Program-made: the position numbers and the translations under genes
The notes under the pieces: model-generated
What the model saw: the letters and a program-made list of their open reading frames with translations, nothing else
What the model was told of the DNA's origin: nothing
Database searches by the model: none
From: Sphingobacterium sp. xlx-96
Lineage (GTDB): Bacteria; Bacteroidota; Bacteroidia; Sphingobacteriales; Sphingobacteriaceae
Assembly (NCBI RefSeq): GCF_011007365.1
Contig: NZ_WFKM01000003.1
Coordinates: 124,001 to 188,000, forward strand
Length of the DNA stretch: 64,000 bases
Direction: 5' to 3'
Shown here: one piece after another, positions 9,014 through 17,939 of the stretch
Position numbering within the stretch: position 1 is the first letter of the stretch
How the letters are laid out: each line of letters opens with the position of its first letter

Positions 9014-11428
9014 TTACTTTGCTTTCAGGTATTTCTCCAGAAATTGATCCTGTTCCCATAGGAGATGAAAGATATTTTCTTTGGCAACATAACCATGGGA
9101 CTCTCTTGGCAAAATAACCATCCTTACCGGTGCTCCTAAATTTTTCAGTGCCTGAAAGTAACGCTCAGTCTGTAAGGTAAATGTCCCTGGGTTGTTGTCG
9201 GCAGCGCCGTGTACCAATAGCATTGGTGTTTTCATACGATCAGCACTCATAAACGGTGACATTGTCATATAAAGCTGCGGATTATCCCAAAAATTTCTTT
9301 GCTCGCTCTGAAACCCAAAAGGTGTAAGTGTCCTGTTGTATGCTCCAGAACGGGCAATACCAGCTGCAAAAAGATTAGAATTAGATAAAAGGTGAGCTGT
9401 CATAAACGCTCCGTACGAATGTCCACCTACTGCTACCTTCTTACGGTCAATATAACCAAGTTTATCTACGGCATTTATAGCCGCCTCGGCATTGGCCACA
9501 AGCTGTGCTATAAAAGTATCATTCGGCTCTTGATTACCCTCCCCTACTATCGGAAAAGCAGCGTTATCTAGGACCGCATAACCTTTCGAGACCCAATAGA
9601 TAAACGATCCATACCCGGGAAAGGTAAACTCTTTAGGATTGGCAGTACTTTGTCCTGCTGTGTTCTTGTCTTTATACTCACGAGGATAAGCCCAAATCAA
9701 TAATGGAAGCTTTTCTTTCTTATCATAATCAGCGGGGAGATACAGCGTTCCCGACAAGGCAACTCCGTCATTCCGGGTATAATTTAAAACTTCCTTATGT
9801 ACCTTTTCCAAAGATTTGAATGGATTTTCAATATTCGTAACCGCGATCTGTTTACCGGTCTTGATATTCTTACGGTAAAAATTAGGATATTGCGTAGCCG
9901 ACTGTAACGAGATTAAAATCTCTCCTTTTGTAATATCGATAACTTGTGCTATGCGCTCCTGTAGATCGGACTCCTTTGCCACATACATCCGGTTCTTCTT
10001 AAACGACTTTAGATTCAACTCATCTATAAACGGAAACTCACCTGCCTTTGTAAAACCGTCGCCTATAAAATAAACCTTGTCTTTATTGATATACATGGTA
10101 TAGACACCAAACTCATTTTTATCCCGAAAGACGTTGCCAGGATTTGAATAGACATCCTGACTGTTTCGATCGGTAATCACTTGGTTATATCCTGAAACCG
10201 GATTTAACAAAAATGTTTTGACATTGCGAGTGTCGTACCATTGAGAAGAAACTAAAGCGTAATTAGCATTACCCCAAATCACCCCGGCAAAACGATCCTG
10301 TAGCTTCATTAATGATTTTGGTTCTTGATCGAAAGGCAGATCCCAAACAAAAAGTTCGTCTCTAAACTCGGCTTGCTTATTTGCATCACCTCCATCTAAT
10401 GCCTCGACAAAAAACAAAGTAGCGGCCTTGTCAAGTCGCCATGCCATTGACCGCTTACCTACGCGCGTCGAAGAAAAACCTTTGGGTACTATTTCCAACA
10501 ATGGAGTCTCATTTACCTTTTTGATTATTGTACCATCAATATGATATACGGAGGATTCCTGAGGAAATGAACTATACCCTACTATGTAAGAAAAGGGCTT
10601 TTTGAGCGAAGATACAAGGACATACTTACCATCAGGAGATAAAGAGCTTTGCGTGTACATGCCTGCTGGTAAAAACTTTTCCTGTGCACCTGTCAGGTCC
10701 AACCAAAATAGCTCAGAGGTAGCAAGGGTCTCAAAATCCTGCTCATCCTGTGGATTTTTTAATAAATCCTGATAAGTACGCAACTGAGAAACCTTGCCAT
10801 CGCTCGTAGATACCACAGGACCCGTAGGCAGATCTTTACTATGATCAATAAGATCTTTGGCCACAACAGGTCGTTTACTGATTAACAAACGGTCGCTATT
10901 ACGCATCCATTTGTAGGGTGCATCAAGCACTGCGTTCAGATCATACGCTGTCAATTGCTTAGCTGTCTGTGTAGTTAAATCAATAATCCATAAAGATAAT
11001 CCGCTATCATTTGTATTGGTAAAAGTAACATACTTACTATCTGGGGAATACTCAATATTGGCGATTAATGCATTTTCTGGCAATCCCTTTATCGCATATT
11101 CCTGACCAACATCTATAGATTTTAATCGGAGATTGTTAAAGTAAGTCTCTGTACTTGCTATTCTGGCTTTAGCATTGATCCTTAATCCAGCCAACCGTAA
11201 CTCCTCTTGTCCCAATTCTTCCAGCGTCTTATAAGTGGGTCGATATAGAAATAGAACCCACATCTTGTCTGGACTCAATTTAATACCGGGTGGGCGCTCG
11301 TAATCGGCAAGTGCCATAATTTCTGAGGAGGGGTGTTGAAATGTAATATTTTCTTGTGCGCTCGCCCTCAGACTTAATCCCAAGAATAGTACGATCAAAT
11401 TAAACAAAAACAAGTTAATTATCTTCAT
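9014..11428 (-). CDS. secreted S9 family peptidase, glutamyl endopeptidase (S9D)-like
   Basis: An open frame extends to 11512, but the ATG at 11428 starts directly at a good signal peptide (MKIINLFLFNLIVLFLGL, cleavage after ASAQ), giving 804 residues. A beta-propeller-like region with repeated WxxD/SPDGKY segments (about 60-520) precedes a C-terminal alpha/beta hydrolase. With this start the catalytic triad is Ser671 in GGHSYGAF, Asp744 in HGAADNNP and His778 in ESHGY. The stretch from IARSGAYNRTLTPFGFQ to the end closely recalls plant chloroplast glutamyl endopeptidases (S9D). Export predicts a periplasmic peptidase for protein-fragment degradation. It is a single gene, convergent with ilvA and divergent from the nrd operon. 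Confidence 0.88.
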   Translation of the reverse strand: MKIINLFLFNLIVLFLGLSLRASAQENITFQHPSSEIMALADYERPPGIKLSPDKMWVLFLYRPTYKTLEELGQEELRLAGLRINAKARIASTETYFNNLRLKSIDVGQEYAIKGLPENALIANIEYSPDSKYVTFTNTNDSGLSLWIIDLTTQTAKQLTAYDLNAVLDAPYKWMRNSDRLLISKRPVVAKDLIDHSKDLPTGPVVSTSDGKVSQLRTYQDLLKNPQDEQDFETLATSELFWLDLTGAQEKFLPAGMYTQSSLSPDGKYVLVSSLKKPFSYIVGYSSFPQESSVYHIDGTIIKKVNETPLLEIVPKGFSSTRVGKRSMAWRLDKAATLFFVEALDGGDANKQAEFRDELFVWDLPFDQEPKSLMKLQDRFAGVIWGNANYALVSSQWYDTRNVKTFLLNPVSGYNQVITDRNSQDVYSNPGNVFRDKNEFGVYTMYINKDKVYFIGDGFTKAGEFPFIDELNLKSFKKNRMYVAKESDLQERIAQVIDITKGEILISLQSATQYPNFYRKNIKTGKQIAVTNIENPFKSLEKVHKEVLNYTRNDGVALSGTLYLPADYDKKEKLPLLIWAYPREYKDKNTAGQSTANPKEFTFPGYGSFIYWVSKGYAVLDNAAFPIVGEGNQEPNDTFIAQLVANAEAAINAVDKLGYIDRKKVAVGGHSYGAFMTAHLLSNSNLFAAGIARSGAYNRTLTPFGFQSEQRNFWDNPQLYMTMSPFMSADRMKTPMLLVHGAADNNPGTFTLQTERYFQALKNLGAPVRMVILPRESHGYVAKENIFHLLWEQDQFLEKYLKAK

Positions 11429-11842
11429 TGCGTATTGGTTTATAAATTTATTATGTTTTATTTTACAGGCACAAATTCGACATATAATATACATATTCTT
11501 CTTCATATTCAAGCAAAGAATATCTTTTTTTTGACACTAAAAATACTTAAAAAATAGTTGTTTTCAAGTTATAGAAATAAGTTGACAAAAGCTTTTTTAA
11601 AGTTATCAACATAGATTAAGTCTTGTTTTTCAAGTATTTACCCAAAACCCACCGCTACCACGCGCATTTTGGACGACTTCGCTAGAAGAGTGTGGAAAAG
11701 TATGACTAACGCTCCGAATGAAAATATTAGATATTTGTTCTTGTTGAGACTGTCACTGTCTCTGCAATCAGCGTTTTTTTATACACTTTAGTAAACTATT
11801 CACCCTATGAAGAGGACAGTTTACAATCAAACTTAACACAAC
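11429..11842 (+). promoter_or_regulatory. long upstream region of the nrd operon with DnaA-box-like sites and hairpins
   Basis: This 414-bp divergent gap holds no gene. Visible elements are a DnaA-box-like TTATCAACA (11603-11611), another on the opposite strand (11691-11699, TTTTCCACA when read on -), a CCAAAA/TTTTGG pairing (11642-11647 with 11667-11672), a CTTC-GCTA-GAAG hairpin (11677-11688), a GAGAC-N7-GTCTC palindrome (11746-11762), and an inverted repeat GTAAACT/AGTTTAC (11791-11797 with 11818-11824) just before the first nrd gene. No classical NrdR box and no clear TAnnTTTG promoter were found. The region could form a structured leader or contain operators. The DnaA sites are a loose match and unproven. 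Confidence 0.4.
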
Positions 11843-12079
11843 ATGGCAAGAATCATCAAATTCGAGAAAAACGATTGCGTACCATGCGATCAAGTGTCGA
11901 CTTACTTAGACAACAAGGGTATTTCGTACGAGAGAGTTAATCCGTTTGATTCCCCTGAATTAGCTGTAAGGTTTAAAGTGCGTACGGTTCCTACTGTAAT
12001 TGTTTTGGATGGTGAAGAAATAAAACACCGAATTATAGGTTTTAAGCCACAAGAACTAGAAGAAGCTATTGCTCAATAA
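11843..12079 (+). CDS. nrdH: NrdH-type redoxin / glutaredoxin-like protein
   Basis: The 78-residue thioredoxin-fold protein has a CVPC active site (C12, C15) after the first strand, and a cis-proline segment VRTVPTVIV near residue 49. NrdH proteins are small, glutaredoxin-like in size but usually reduced by thioredoxin reductase, and they supply electrons to class Ib ribonucleotide reductase. The position as first gene before nrdI, nrdE and nrdF supports this role. The exact reductant cannot be decided from sequence. Confidence 0.87.
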   Translation: MARIIKFEKNDCVPCDQVSTYLDNKGISYERVNPFDSPELAVRFKVRTVPTVIVLDGEEIKHRIIGFKPQELEEAIAQ

Positions 12080-12106
12080 GGAAGGTATTCATAAAAAGCC
12101 AAGATT

Positions 12107-12514
12107 ATGATACATTTATATTTTGATAGCAAGACTGGAAACGTACAACGCTTTATCGATAAAGTGGTACAGATAACAGGATGGCAGGCAAGCAAGATAC
12201 AAAAGGACATGATTGTCGAAGAATCTGGACATTTAGTTACGTTTACGACAAATTTTGGAAAGATTCCGCCTTTAACGGAAGAGTTTTTGACGAACAACAG
12301 CAGCAAGTTATTTTCTGTGACGTCAAGTGGGAATCGCAATTGGGGCAGAAACTTCGCCGTAGCGGCTGACAAGGCTTCGGAAATGCATGATATCCCGCTA
12401 GCATTTAAATTTGAGCTATCGGGCACAATGGAAGATATAAATCAATTTATAGAAATAATTAAGAATCAATACTATGATAGCAAACGAGGTAGCAAAAAAC
12501 TGGATATTGCTTAA
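12107..12514 (+). CDS. nrdI: NrdI flavodoxin-like maturation protein
   Basis: The 135-residue protein begins with LYFDSKTGNVQRFIDKV, the FMN phosphate-binding loop of NrdI. It continues with LVTFTTNFGKIPP and the SSGNRNWGRNFAVAADK segment expected in this family. NrdI is the flavoprotein that supplies oxidant to assemble the dimanganese-tyrosyl radical of NrdF. Its presence marks the downstream reductase as class Ib. The gene follows nrdH after 27 bp, and its last 41 bp overlap the nrdE frame. Confidence 0.92.
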   Translation: MIHLYFDSKTGNVQRFIDKVVQITGWQASKIQKDMIVEESGHLVTFTTNFGKIPPLTEEFLTNNSSKLFSVTSSGNRNWGRNFAVAADKASEMHDIPLAFKFELSGTMEDINQFIEIIKNQYYDSKRGSKKLDIA

Positions 12515-14579
12515 TAACGAAATCATGATCAAACATGATGACGAGTATAGCCTTCACAAAGATAAAGAGGCTGTGCGCGCTTATTTCCTAGAATATGTAA
12601 ATAAGAATACTGTTTTCTTTTATAACCTAAAAGAGAAAATAGATTATTTAGTGGAGCATAACTACTACATCAATTTCTATCAGTGGTTTACATTCGAAGA
12701 AATGGAGCAGGTATTCAACTATGTATATGCTAAGAAATTCCGCTTTGAATCCTTTATGGCTGCCTTCAAATTCTTTCAGAGCTATGCTTTGAGAGATGAT
12801 TCCGGTGAGAAGTTCTTAGAGCGCTATGAAGATCGTGTTGTGGCTGTTTCTTTATTTCTAGCTCGTGAAGAGGGCTTTCAGAAAGCTATTGAATACGCCG
12901 AAATCATGATCAGTCAAGAATATCAGCCTGCTACCCCGACGTTCTTGAATGCTGGAAAAAAACGTTCTGGAGAATTGGTCTCTTGTTTCTTGGATGAAAT
13001 CGGGGACAATTTAAACGGTATCGGTTATGCTGTTGATTCGGCAATGAAATTGTCTTCTATAGGTGGAGGTGTATCATTTAATATATCCAAAATCCGCGGT
13101 CGTAGTGAAGCTATCAAAGGTGTAGATGGTCGTGCAGGAGGTGTATTGCCAATTATGAAGATCATGGAAGATACATTCTCTTATGCGAATCAATTGGGAC
13201 AACGTCCAGGCGCAGGTGCTGTATATCTTAATATATTCCACTCGGATATCGAAGAGTTCTTAGATTGTAAGAAAATCAATGTGGACGAAAAAGTCCGTAT
13301 CAAATCATTATCGATCGGTATTATTGTGCCAGACAAATTCATGGAACTGGCAGAAAAAGATGAGCCTGCCTATCTAATCTATCCGCATACAGTCATGCAG
13401 GAATATGGCCAATACCTGGATGAAATGGATATGGACGCGATGTACGATGAATTGATTACCAATCCGAACGTCAAGAAAAAGAAAATAAATGCTCGCCACT
13501 TGTTGGTGAAAATCGCACAGACGCAAAAAGAATCTGGTTATCCATACATATTCTTCAAAGAGAACACCAACAAAGAGCATGCGCTGAATGGTCTGGGTAA
13601 AGTAAAATTCTCCAATCTGTGTACAGAAATTATGCAAATATCAGAAGTGTCTGATATCAATATCTACGGTAAAGAAGATACTATCCGCTACGGTATATCG
13701 TGTAACTTAGGTTCTTTAAACATCGCTACCGTAATGGATAACAAACGTATTAAGGAAACCGTAAAAACGGCAATGCGGGCTTTGACTGTAGTTACTGATG
13801 TAACAGATATTGAGATGGTGCCGTCTATTGCAAAAGCAAACCGCGAATTACATTCTGTAGGTTTAGGTGCCATGAATTTACATGGGTTCTTAGCAAAGAG
13901 CTTCATTATGTATGAGTCACATGAGGCTTTGGATTTTGCGAATACATTCTTCATGACAATGAATTATTACTCCTTAGAGGCTTCTATGGAGATCGCGAAA
14001 GAACGTGGTAGAACATTTGTAGGTTTTGAAAAGTCCGCTTATGCCGACGGAACATACTTTGACAAATATCTGAATAGAGATTACCTTCCAAAAACAGATA
14101 AGGTTAAAGAACTATTTGATGGTATCCACATTCCTACAATTGAAGATTGGGAAAATCTTAAAGCGCAGGTGGCTGAACATGGTATCTACCATGCTTACCG
14201 TTTGGCAATAGCTCCAAATCAGTCAACGTCTTATATCATGAATGCGACTGCCTCTGTGATGCCTATTGTAGACATTATCGAAGTACGTGAATACGGAGAC
14301 AGTACGACATACTATCCAATGCCTTACTTGACAAATGATAATTACTTCTATTTCAAATCGGCATATGACATGGATCAGATGAAGGTTTTGAAGTTGATCT
14401 CGGTAATTCAACGTCACATAGACCAAGGTGTATCTACGATCCTGCACACGAACTCAAAAGATAGTACGCGTGATCTGGCAAAATATTATATCTATGCACA
14501 TAAGTTGGGCTTGAAATCCCTGTACTACACACGTACACGGAAATCAACGATCGAAGAGTGTATCTCCTGTTCAGCTTAA
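12474..14579 (+). CDS. nrdE: class Ib ribonucleoside-diphosphate reductase, large subunit
   Basis: The 701-residue length fits NrdE. Recognisable parts are the QPATPTFLNAGKKRSGELVSC segment with C171 (one of the active-site pair), a SSIGGGVSFNISKIRG loop near residue 194, the EDTFSYANQLGQRPGAGAVYL block, SCNLGSLNIA with the partner cysteine, the NQSTSYIMNATAS loop, and the C-terminal redox pair in ECISCSA (C696, C699). The ATG at 12474 is preferred over Met18 (12525) because the intervening residues align, from memory, with the N-terminus of E. coli NrdE. It overlaps nrdI by 41 bp. The N-terminus lacks an ATP-cone, as expected for class Ib. It forms the reductase with NrdF. Confidence 0.95.
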   Translation: MIANEVAKNWILLNNEIMIKHDDEYSLHKDKEAVRAYFLEYVNKNTVFFYNLKEKIDYLVEHNYYINFYQWFTFEEMEQVFNYVYAKKFRFESFMAAFKFFQSYALRDDSGEKFLERYEDRVVAVSLFLAREEGFQKAIEYAEIMISQEYQPATPTFLNAGKKRSGELVSCFLDEIGDNLNGIGYAVDSAMKLSSIGGGVSFNISKIRGRSEAIKGVDGRAGGVLPIMKIMEDTFSYANQLGQRPGAGAVYLNIFHSDIEEFLDCKKINVDEKVRIKSLSIGIIVPDKFMELAEKDEPAYLIYPHTVMQEYGQYLDEMDMDAMYDELITNPNVKKKKINARHLLVKIAQTQKESGYPYIFFKENTNKEHALNGLGKVKFSNLCTEIMQISEVSDINIYGKEDTIRYGISCNLGSLNIATVMDNKRIKETVKTAMRALTVVTDVTDIEMVPSIAKANRELHSVGLGAMNLHGFLAKSFIMYESHEALDFANTFFMTMNYYSLEASMEIAKERGRTFVGFEKSAYADGTYFDKYLNRDYLPKTDKVKELFDGIHIPTIEDWENLKAQVAEHGIYHAYRLAIAPNQSTSYIMNATASVMPIVDIIEVREYGDSTTYYPMPYLTNDNYFYFKSAYDMDQMKVLKLISVIQRHIDQGVSTILHTNSKDSTRDLAKYYIYAHKLGLKSLYYTRTRKSTIEECISCSA

Positions 14580-14608
14580 TAGACATCAGATTTGAAATAA
14601 TACAGACT

Positions 14609-14646
14609 AAATCAGGAGAATTTTTGAACAAGACTTCTCCTGATTT
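14609..14646 (+). terminator. hairpin between nrdE and nrdF
   Basis: AAATCAGGAGAA (14609-14620) is the exact reverse complement of 14635-14646, with a 14-nt loop. The right arm is followed by a short T-rich stretch. A second small stem (GAGCT/AGCTC, 14660-14675) follows. It lies in the 128-bp gap within the operon, so it is better read as a partial terminator or mRNA-stability element affecting the NrdE:NrdF ratio. Confidence 0.5.
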
Positions 14647-14707
14647 TCACTTTTTAAACGAGCTTCAGCGAGCTCATCGTTGATAATTTTTATTTTTTAA
14701 TTAGGAC

Positions 14708-15694
14708 ATGAACAAACAATTTACAGCCGTCAACTGGAATACTCCCGATAACGATTATGCCCTGATGTTTTGGGAGCAAAATATCAAACAATTCTGGATT
14801 GACACCGAATATATTCCATCTAAAGACATCGATAGCTGGAAGGGCCTAAGCTGGGACATGAAAGAATGTTACAAAAAGGCATTAGGTGGATTGACTTTGT
14901 TAGATACATTACAGAGTCATACGGGTATGCCTAAAATTATAGACCATATCGACTCGCTCCAAAATAAGGCTGTACTATCCTATATGTGTATGATGGAAGC
15001 TATTCATGCTAAATCATACTCTACTATATTTACTACGGTATCCACAACCAATGAGATTAACGATGTATTTGGTTGGGTTTCGCAAAACAAGTTTTTGCAG
15101 TTTAAGGCTAATACAATTGACAAATATTACCGCGGTATAGATAAGCAAAACCCCACTGATGAGGAATTGTTTATGGCATTAGCCTCTTCCGTGCTTCTAG
15201 AATCTTTCTTATTCTACTCTGGATTTTTCTTGCCTTTATGGTTATGTGGTCAAGGACAGATGGTGGCATCGGCAGATATCATCAAAAAAATCGTAGCAGA
15301 TGAATCCATACACGGTGTATTTGTAGGATTGATCGCACAAGAAGTGTTTGCTAAACTACCTAATAAAGAAGAAGTAAAACAACGTTTCTTAAATCTTCTT
15401 AACGAGCTTTATGAAAACGAAATCAAGTACACGGAAGAACTCTACACTGTGGTAGGATTAACCTCTGAGGTAAAAGAATATGTTCGCTACAATGGCAATA
15501 AGGCATTGATGAATCTCGGATTTGATCCCATCTTTGAAGTAAAGCAGGTGAATCCAATAGTTTTGAACGGTCTAAATACAGAAACGACACAACACGACTT
15601 TTTCTCTAAAAAGTCTACGAACTACGAAAAGTCTATGGAAATTGTTCATCTAAAACATGAAGATTTTGAAATGGATGCAACAGTCGATATTTAA
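14708..15694 (+). CDS. nrdF: class Ib ribonucleoside-diphosphate reductase, small (radical) subunit
   Basis: The 328-residue ferritin-like protein is expected to carry a Mn2 or Fe2 tyrosyl-radical cofactor. The likely metal ligands are the Asp in TLLDTLQS (near residue 67), Glu and His in MEAIHAKSYSTIF (with the radical tyrosine four residues after the His), Glu in LESFLFYSGF, and Glu and His in VADESIHGVF. The size and NrdI linkage indicate NrdF rather than NrdB. It is the last gene of the operon and is followed by a strong terminator. Confidence 0.94.
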   Translation: MNKQFTAVNWNTPDNDYALMFWEQNIKQFWIDTEYIPSKDIDSWKGLSWDMKECYKKALGGLTLLDTLQSHTGMPKIIDHIDSLQNKAVLSYMCMMEAIHAKSYSTIFTTVSTTNEINDVFGWVSQNKFLQFKANTIDKYYRGIDKQNPTDEELFMALASSVLLESFLFYSGFFLPLWLCGQGQMVASADIIKKIVADESIHGVFVGLIAQEVFAKLPNKEEVKQRFLNLLNELYENEIKYTEELYTVVGLTSEVKEYVRYNGNKALMNLGFDPIFEVKQVNPIVLNGLNTETTQHDFFSKKSTNYEKSMEIVHLKHEDFEMDATVDI

Positions 15695-15718
15695 TTAATT
15701 CCCAGACACAGTCATTCT

Positions 15719-15753
15719 CCCCCTTTTCGAAAACGAAAAGGGGGTTTTGTTTT
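15719..15753 (+). terminator. intrinsic terminator of the nrd operon
   Basis: A perfect stem CCCCCTTTTCG/CGAAAAGGGGG (15719-15729 with 15734-15744) with an AAAA loop is followed by TTTTGTTTT (15745-15753). It begins 25 bp after the nrdF stop. Confidence 0.93.
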
Positions 15754-16067
15754 GGCATTCTTTGTAAAACACGTATTACACAATCGTTTGCTATAATCTG
15801 TCCGTCCGAAGTATTCGAACTATATATGTATCTTCATTAATAAACCTGAAACATTAATTATGAAACCATCATGATTTATTCAAAACGAGTGAAACGAGTT
15901 CATGAATACAGCTAAGGAAACAAGCTATGGAAACAAGCTATGAATGAATGAATAATCACACAAGGGAATGAATAACCGAACGAGGTGAGATCACGAATGC
16001 CGCTTAAACATATTCTCGATGAATAAATCTGATAGCTTCATCACAAATGAAAAGCAAATATAAACAG
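15754..16067. repeat. gene-free gap with short tandem repeats
   Basis: No gene is visible in these 314 bp. GGAAACAAGCTAT occurs twice in perfect tandem (15916-15928, 15929-15941), directly followed by GAAT three times (15942-15953), and GAATGAAT recurs at 15966-15973. ACGAGT also repeats around 15884-15900. The composition differs from the flanking genes. The stretch probably serves as a spacer and promoter region for the M60 peptidase, but no consensus promoter is clear. Confidence 0.5.
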
Positions 16068-17879
16068 ATGAAAAAAATAGCATTATCACTACTACTATCG
16101 ACTTGCCTTTTCCTAGGCTTCGCACAAACGGATAATGATCTCAAATTCTTTTCGAAGGAAAATTTTACCGCCATAAAGAAAGGAAATACAGCTGCCCAAC
16201 TAGCTCAGATCACTTCACCCAGCTTAAGAAATACCGCATTACAGCTGCTGGATAAAACCTATCCCCTCAAAGATAGACACAAAACGTATCTCGCTTACCT
16301 TGAGCCTAAAATTCTTGCTGAACAATTAAAAACCAGCTCATACTCACAATACGAAAACCCAACTGGGATTTATTTCACAGAAGAAGAAGAAGCTGTGATC
16401 TGGGTCGGAAAAACCAAAGGACAAGTACTTAACCTGGTCGTGGTCAACTGGGATGATGAACATTTCAAACAAAGTAAATATAAACTGAAAGAAGGGATAA
16501 ATACCTTTATAATTCAGAATAAAGGAAATTCCTATATCGAGTATTTCAGAAATGATAACAAATCAGGTACCCCTATTGATATTCATATTCTTTCGGGTAA
16601 GGTTAATGGTGTATTTGACCTCCGTAAAGACGATAACAAGAAATATCAGCAACTTCTCAATACTGCCCAGGGACCTATCCTAGACTTAGTTGGGCACAAA
16701 GTTCATCTTGCTTATGCCGTAAGTTCATTGAAAAAAGAAAACCCGGAAAATGGCATCGGCTTAATGCAGTTATACGACTCTATTATCAATATACAGCATG
16801 AAATCATGGGGTTAGTAAAATACCATAGAGAACCAAGAAATCATATGTTCGGCCGGGTGATATGGAAAGGCTTCATGCACGCAGATGGTATTGGTGCGGC
16901 CTTTCATGATAATACCATGTCCTCTGTAGCCAATATACCGAAGCTACGTAAAAATTCTTGGGGCGTAGCTCATGAATTTGGACATGTCAATCAGGTGCGC
17001 CCCAATATGAAATGGGTAGGTACCACAGAGGTTACCAATAATATCTATTCGGTATGGACCCAATACCTGTATAATCCAAAAGAACCCAAATTAGAACGGG
17101 AAAAACTGAAAGATTATGATGAGGCGAAAGTCGGAGGGAGAATCACATCTTATATGGAGTCGGCATTCGTACATGGTCAACAATGGTTGACACAGGCGGG
17201 TCCAGATCGTTGGCAGCGAGAAAGACCTCGCGATTGGGGTGGAGATCATTTTGTAAAACTCGTACCATTGTGGCAATTGCAACTTTACTTTGCTAAAGTC
17301 GGTGAAGGATTTGCTTGGGGTAATAAGGATTTTTATGGGGATGTCTTTGTCAAAGCGATAGATGACACTGTTCGACATGCTACACAAGATAGTTACTATC
17401 AACTGCAATTTGTAAAAAATGCTTGCGAGGTAGCCAAGTTAGATTTAACGGATTTCTTTGAGAAATCTGGAATTTTGACTCCTATTGATCTAATCGTAGA
17501 CGATTACACTGTCGGTCGTATGAAAATAACAACGGAAGATATCACTAAAATAAAGTCCCATGCGGCGCAATACCCTAAACCAAGTACACCTGTATTGCAC
17601 TACTTGACGGCAAACAGTATAGATATATACAGACTACAGCAACCTGTAGCAGGTAGTAAGCATGTGGGATACGAAAAGGAACAGGGAAAAATAATAATTG
17701 ACAATACGAAATGGTCTAATGCAGTAGCTTTCGAAACGTATAAAGACGAAACCTTAATTAAAGTAGCATTCCGTGGTGCAGGGTCGGAAGATGCAAGTAA
17801 GACCACTGTACATATACCGGATGGATTTACATCGGTCAAAGCTGTGGGATGGAATGGTCAACGTATAGATGTTTTATAA
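16068..17879 (+). CDS. secreted M60-family (enhancin/mucinase-type) metallopeptidase
   Basis: The ATG at 16068 starts at a signal peptide (MKKIALSLLLSTCLFLGFAQ). An upstream in-frame ATG at 16047 would add seven charged residues. The mature part has an N-terminal beta region (about 30-190) like the M60 accessory domain. The peptidase domain carries the zinc motif H302-E-F-G-H306, with a downstream GTTEVTNNIYS segment supplying the likely third ligand, as in gluzincins of PF13402. A small C-terminal domain follows. M60 enzymes cleave mucin-like O-glycoproteins or, in viruses, peritrophic matrix. Here the substrate is unknown. It is convergent with the GMC operon at a shared terminator. Confidence 0.82.
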   Translation: MKKIALSLLLSTCLFLGFAQTDNDLKFFSKENFTAIKKGNTAAQLAQITSPSLRNTALQLLDKTYPLKDRHKTYLAYLEPKILAEQLKTSSYSQYENPTGIYFTEEEEAVIWVGKTKGQVLNLVVVNWDDEHFKQSKYKLKEGINTFIIQNKGNSYIEYFRNDNKSGTPIDIHILSGKVNGVFDLRKDDNKKYQQLLNTAQGPILDLVGHKVHLAYAVSSLKKENPENGIGLMQLYDSIINIQHEIMGLVKYHREPRNHMFGRVIWKGFMHADGIGAAFHDNTMSSVANIPKLRKNSWGVAHEFGHVNQVRPNMKWVGTTEVTNNIYSVWTQYLYNPKEPKLEREKLKDYDEAKVGGRITSYMESAFVHGQQWLTQAGPDRWQRERPRDWGGDHFVKLVPLWQLQLYFAKVGEGFAWGNKDFYGDVFVKAIDDTVRHATQDSYYQLQFVKNACEVAKLDLTDFFEKSGILTPIDLIVDDYTVGRMKITTEDITKIKSHAAQYPKPSTPVLHYLTANSIDIYRLQQPVAGSKHVGYEKEQGKIIIDNTKWSNAVAFETYKDETLIKVAFRGAGSEDASKTTVHIPDGFTSVKAVGWNGQRIDVL

Positions 17880-17918
17880 AAAATAAGGGGCTGCACTATG
17901 TGCAGCCCCTTATTTTTT
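17878..17918. terminator. bidirectional terminator between M60 peptidase and GMC oxidoreductase
   Basis: An 18-bp perfect stem AAAAAATAAGGGGCTGCA (17878-17895) pairs with 17901-17918 around a CTATG loop. It gives a T-run on both strands. The left arm begins inside the stop codon of the M60 gene. Confidence 0.93.
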
Positions 17919-17939
17919 ATAAAAGCTGATTACGATGGG

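Noticed and set aside
11429..11512. Upstream extension of the S9 peptidase to 11512
   Set aside because: It would place 28 cysteine-rich residues before a clean signal peptide; the internal ATG at 11428 is a better start.
11640..11700. Possible cobalamin riboswitch or other known riboswitch before nrdH
   Set aside because: The expected B12-box core is absent and I cannot match the stems to a known class. It is kept only as an unassigned structured region.
11513..11842. Replication origin, because of two DnaA-box-like sites
   Set aside because: Only two imperfect boxes, no AT-rich unwinding region with repeats, and no dnaA or dnaN nearby.
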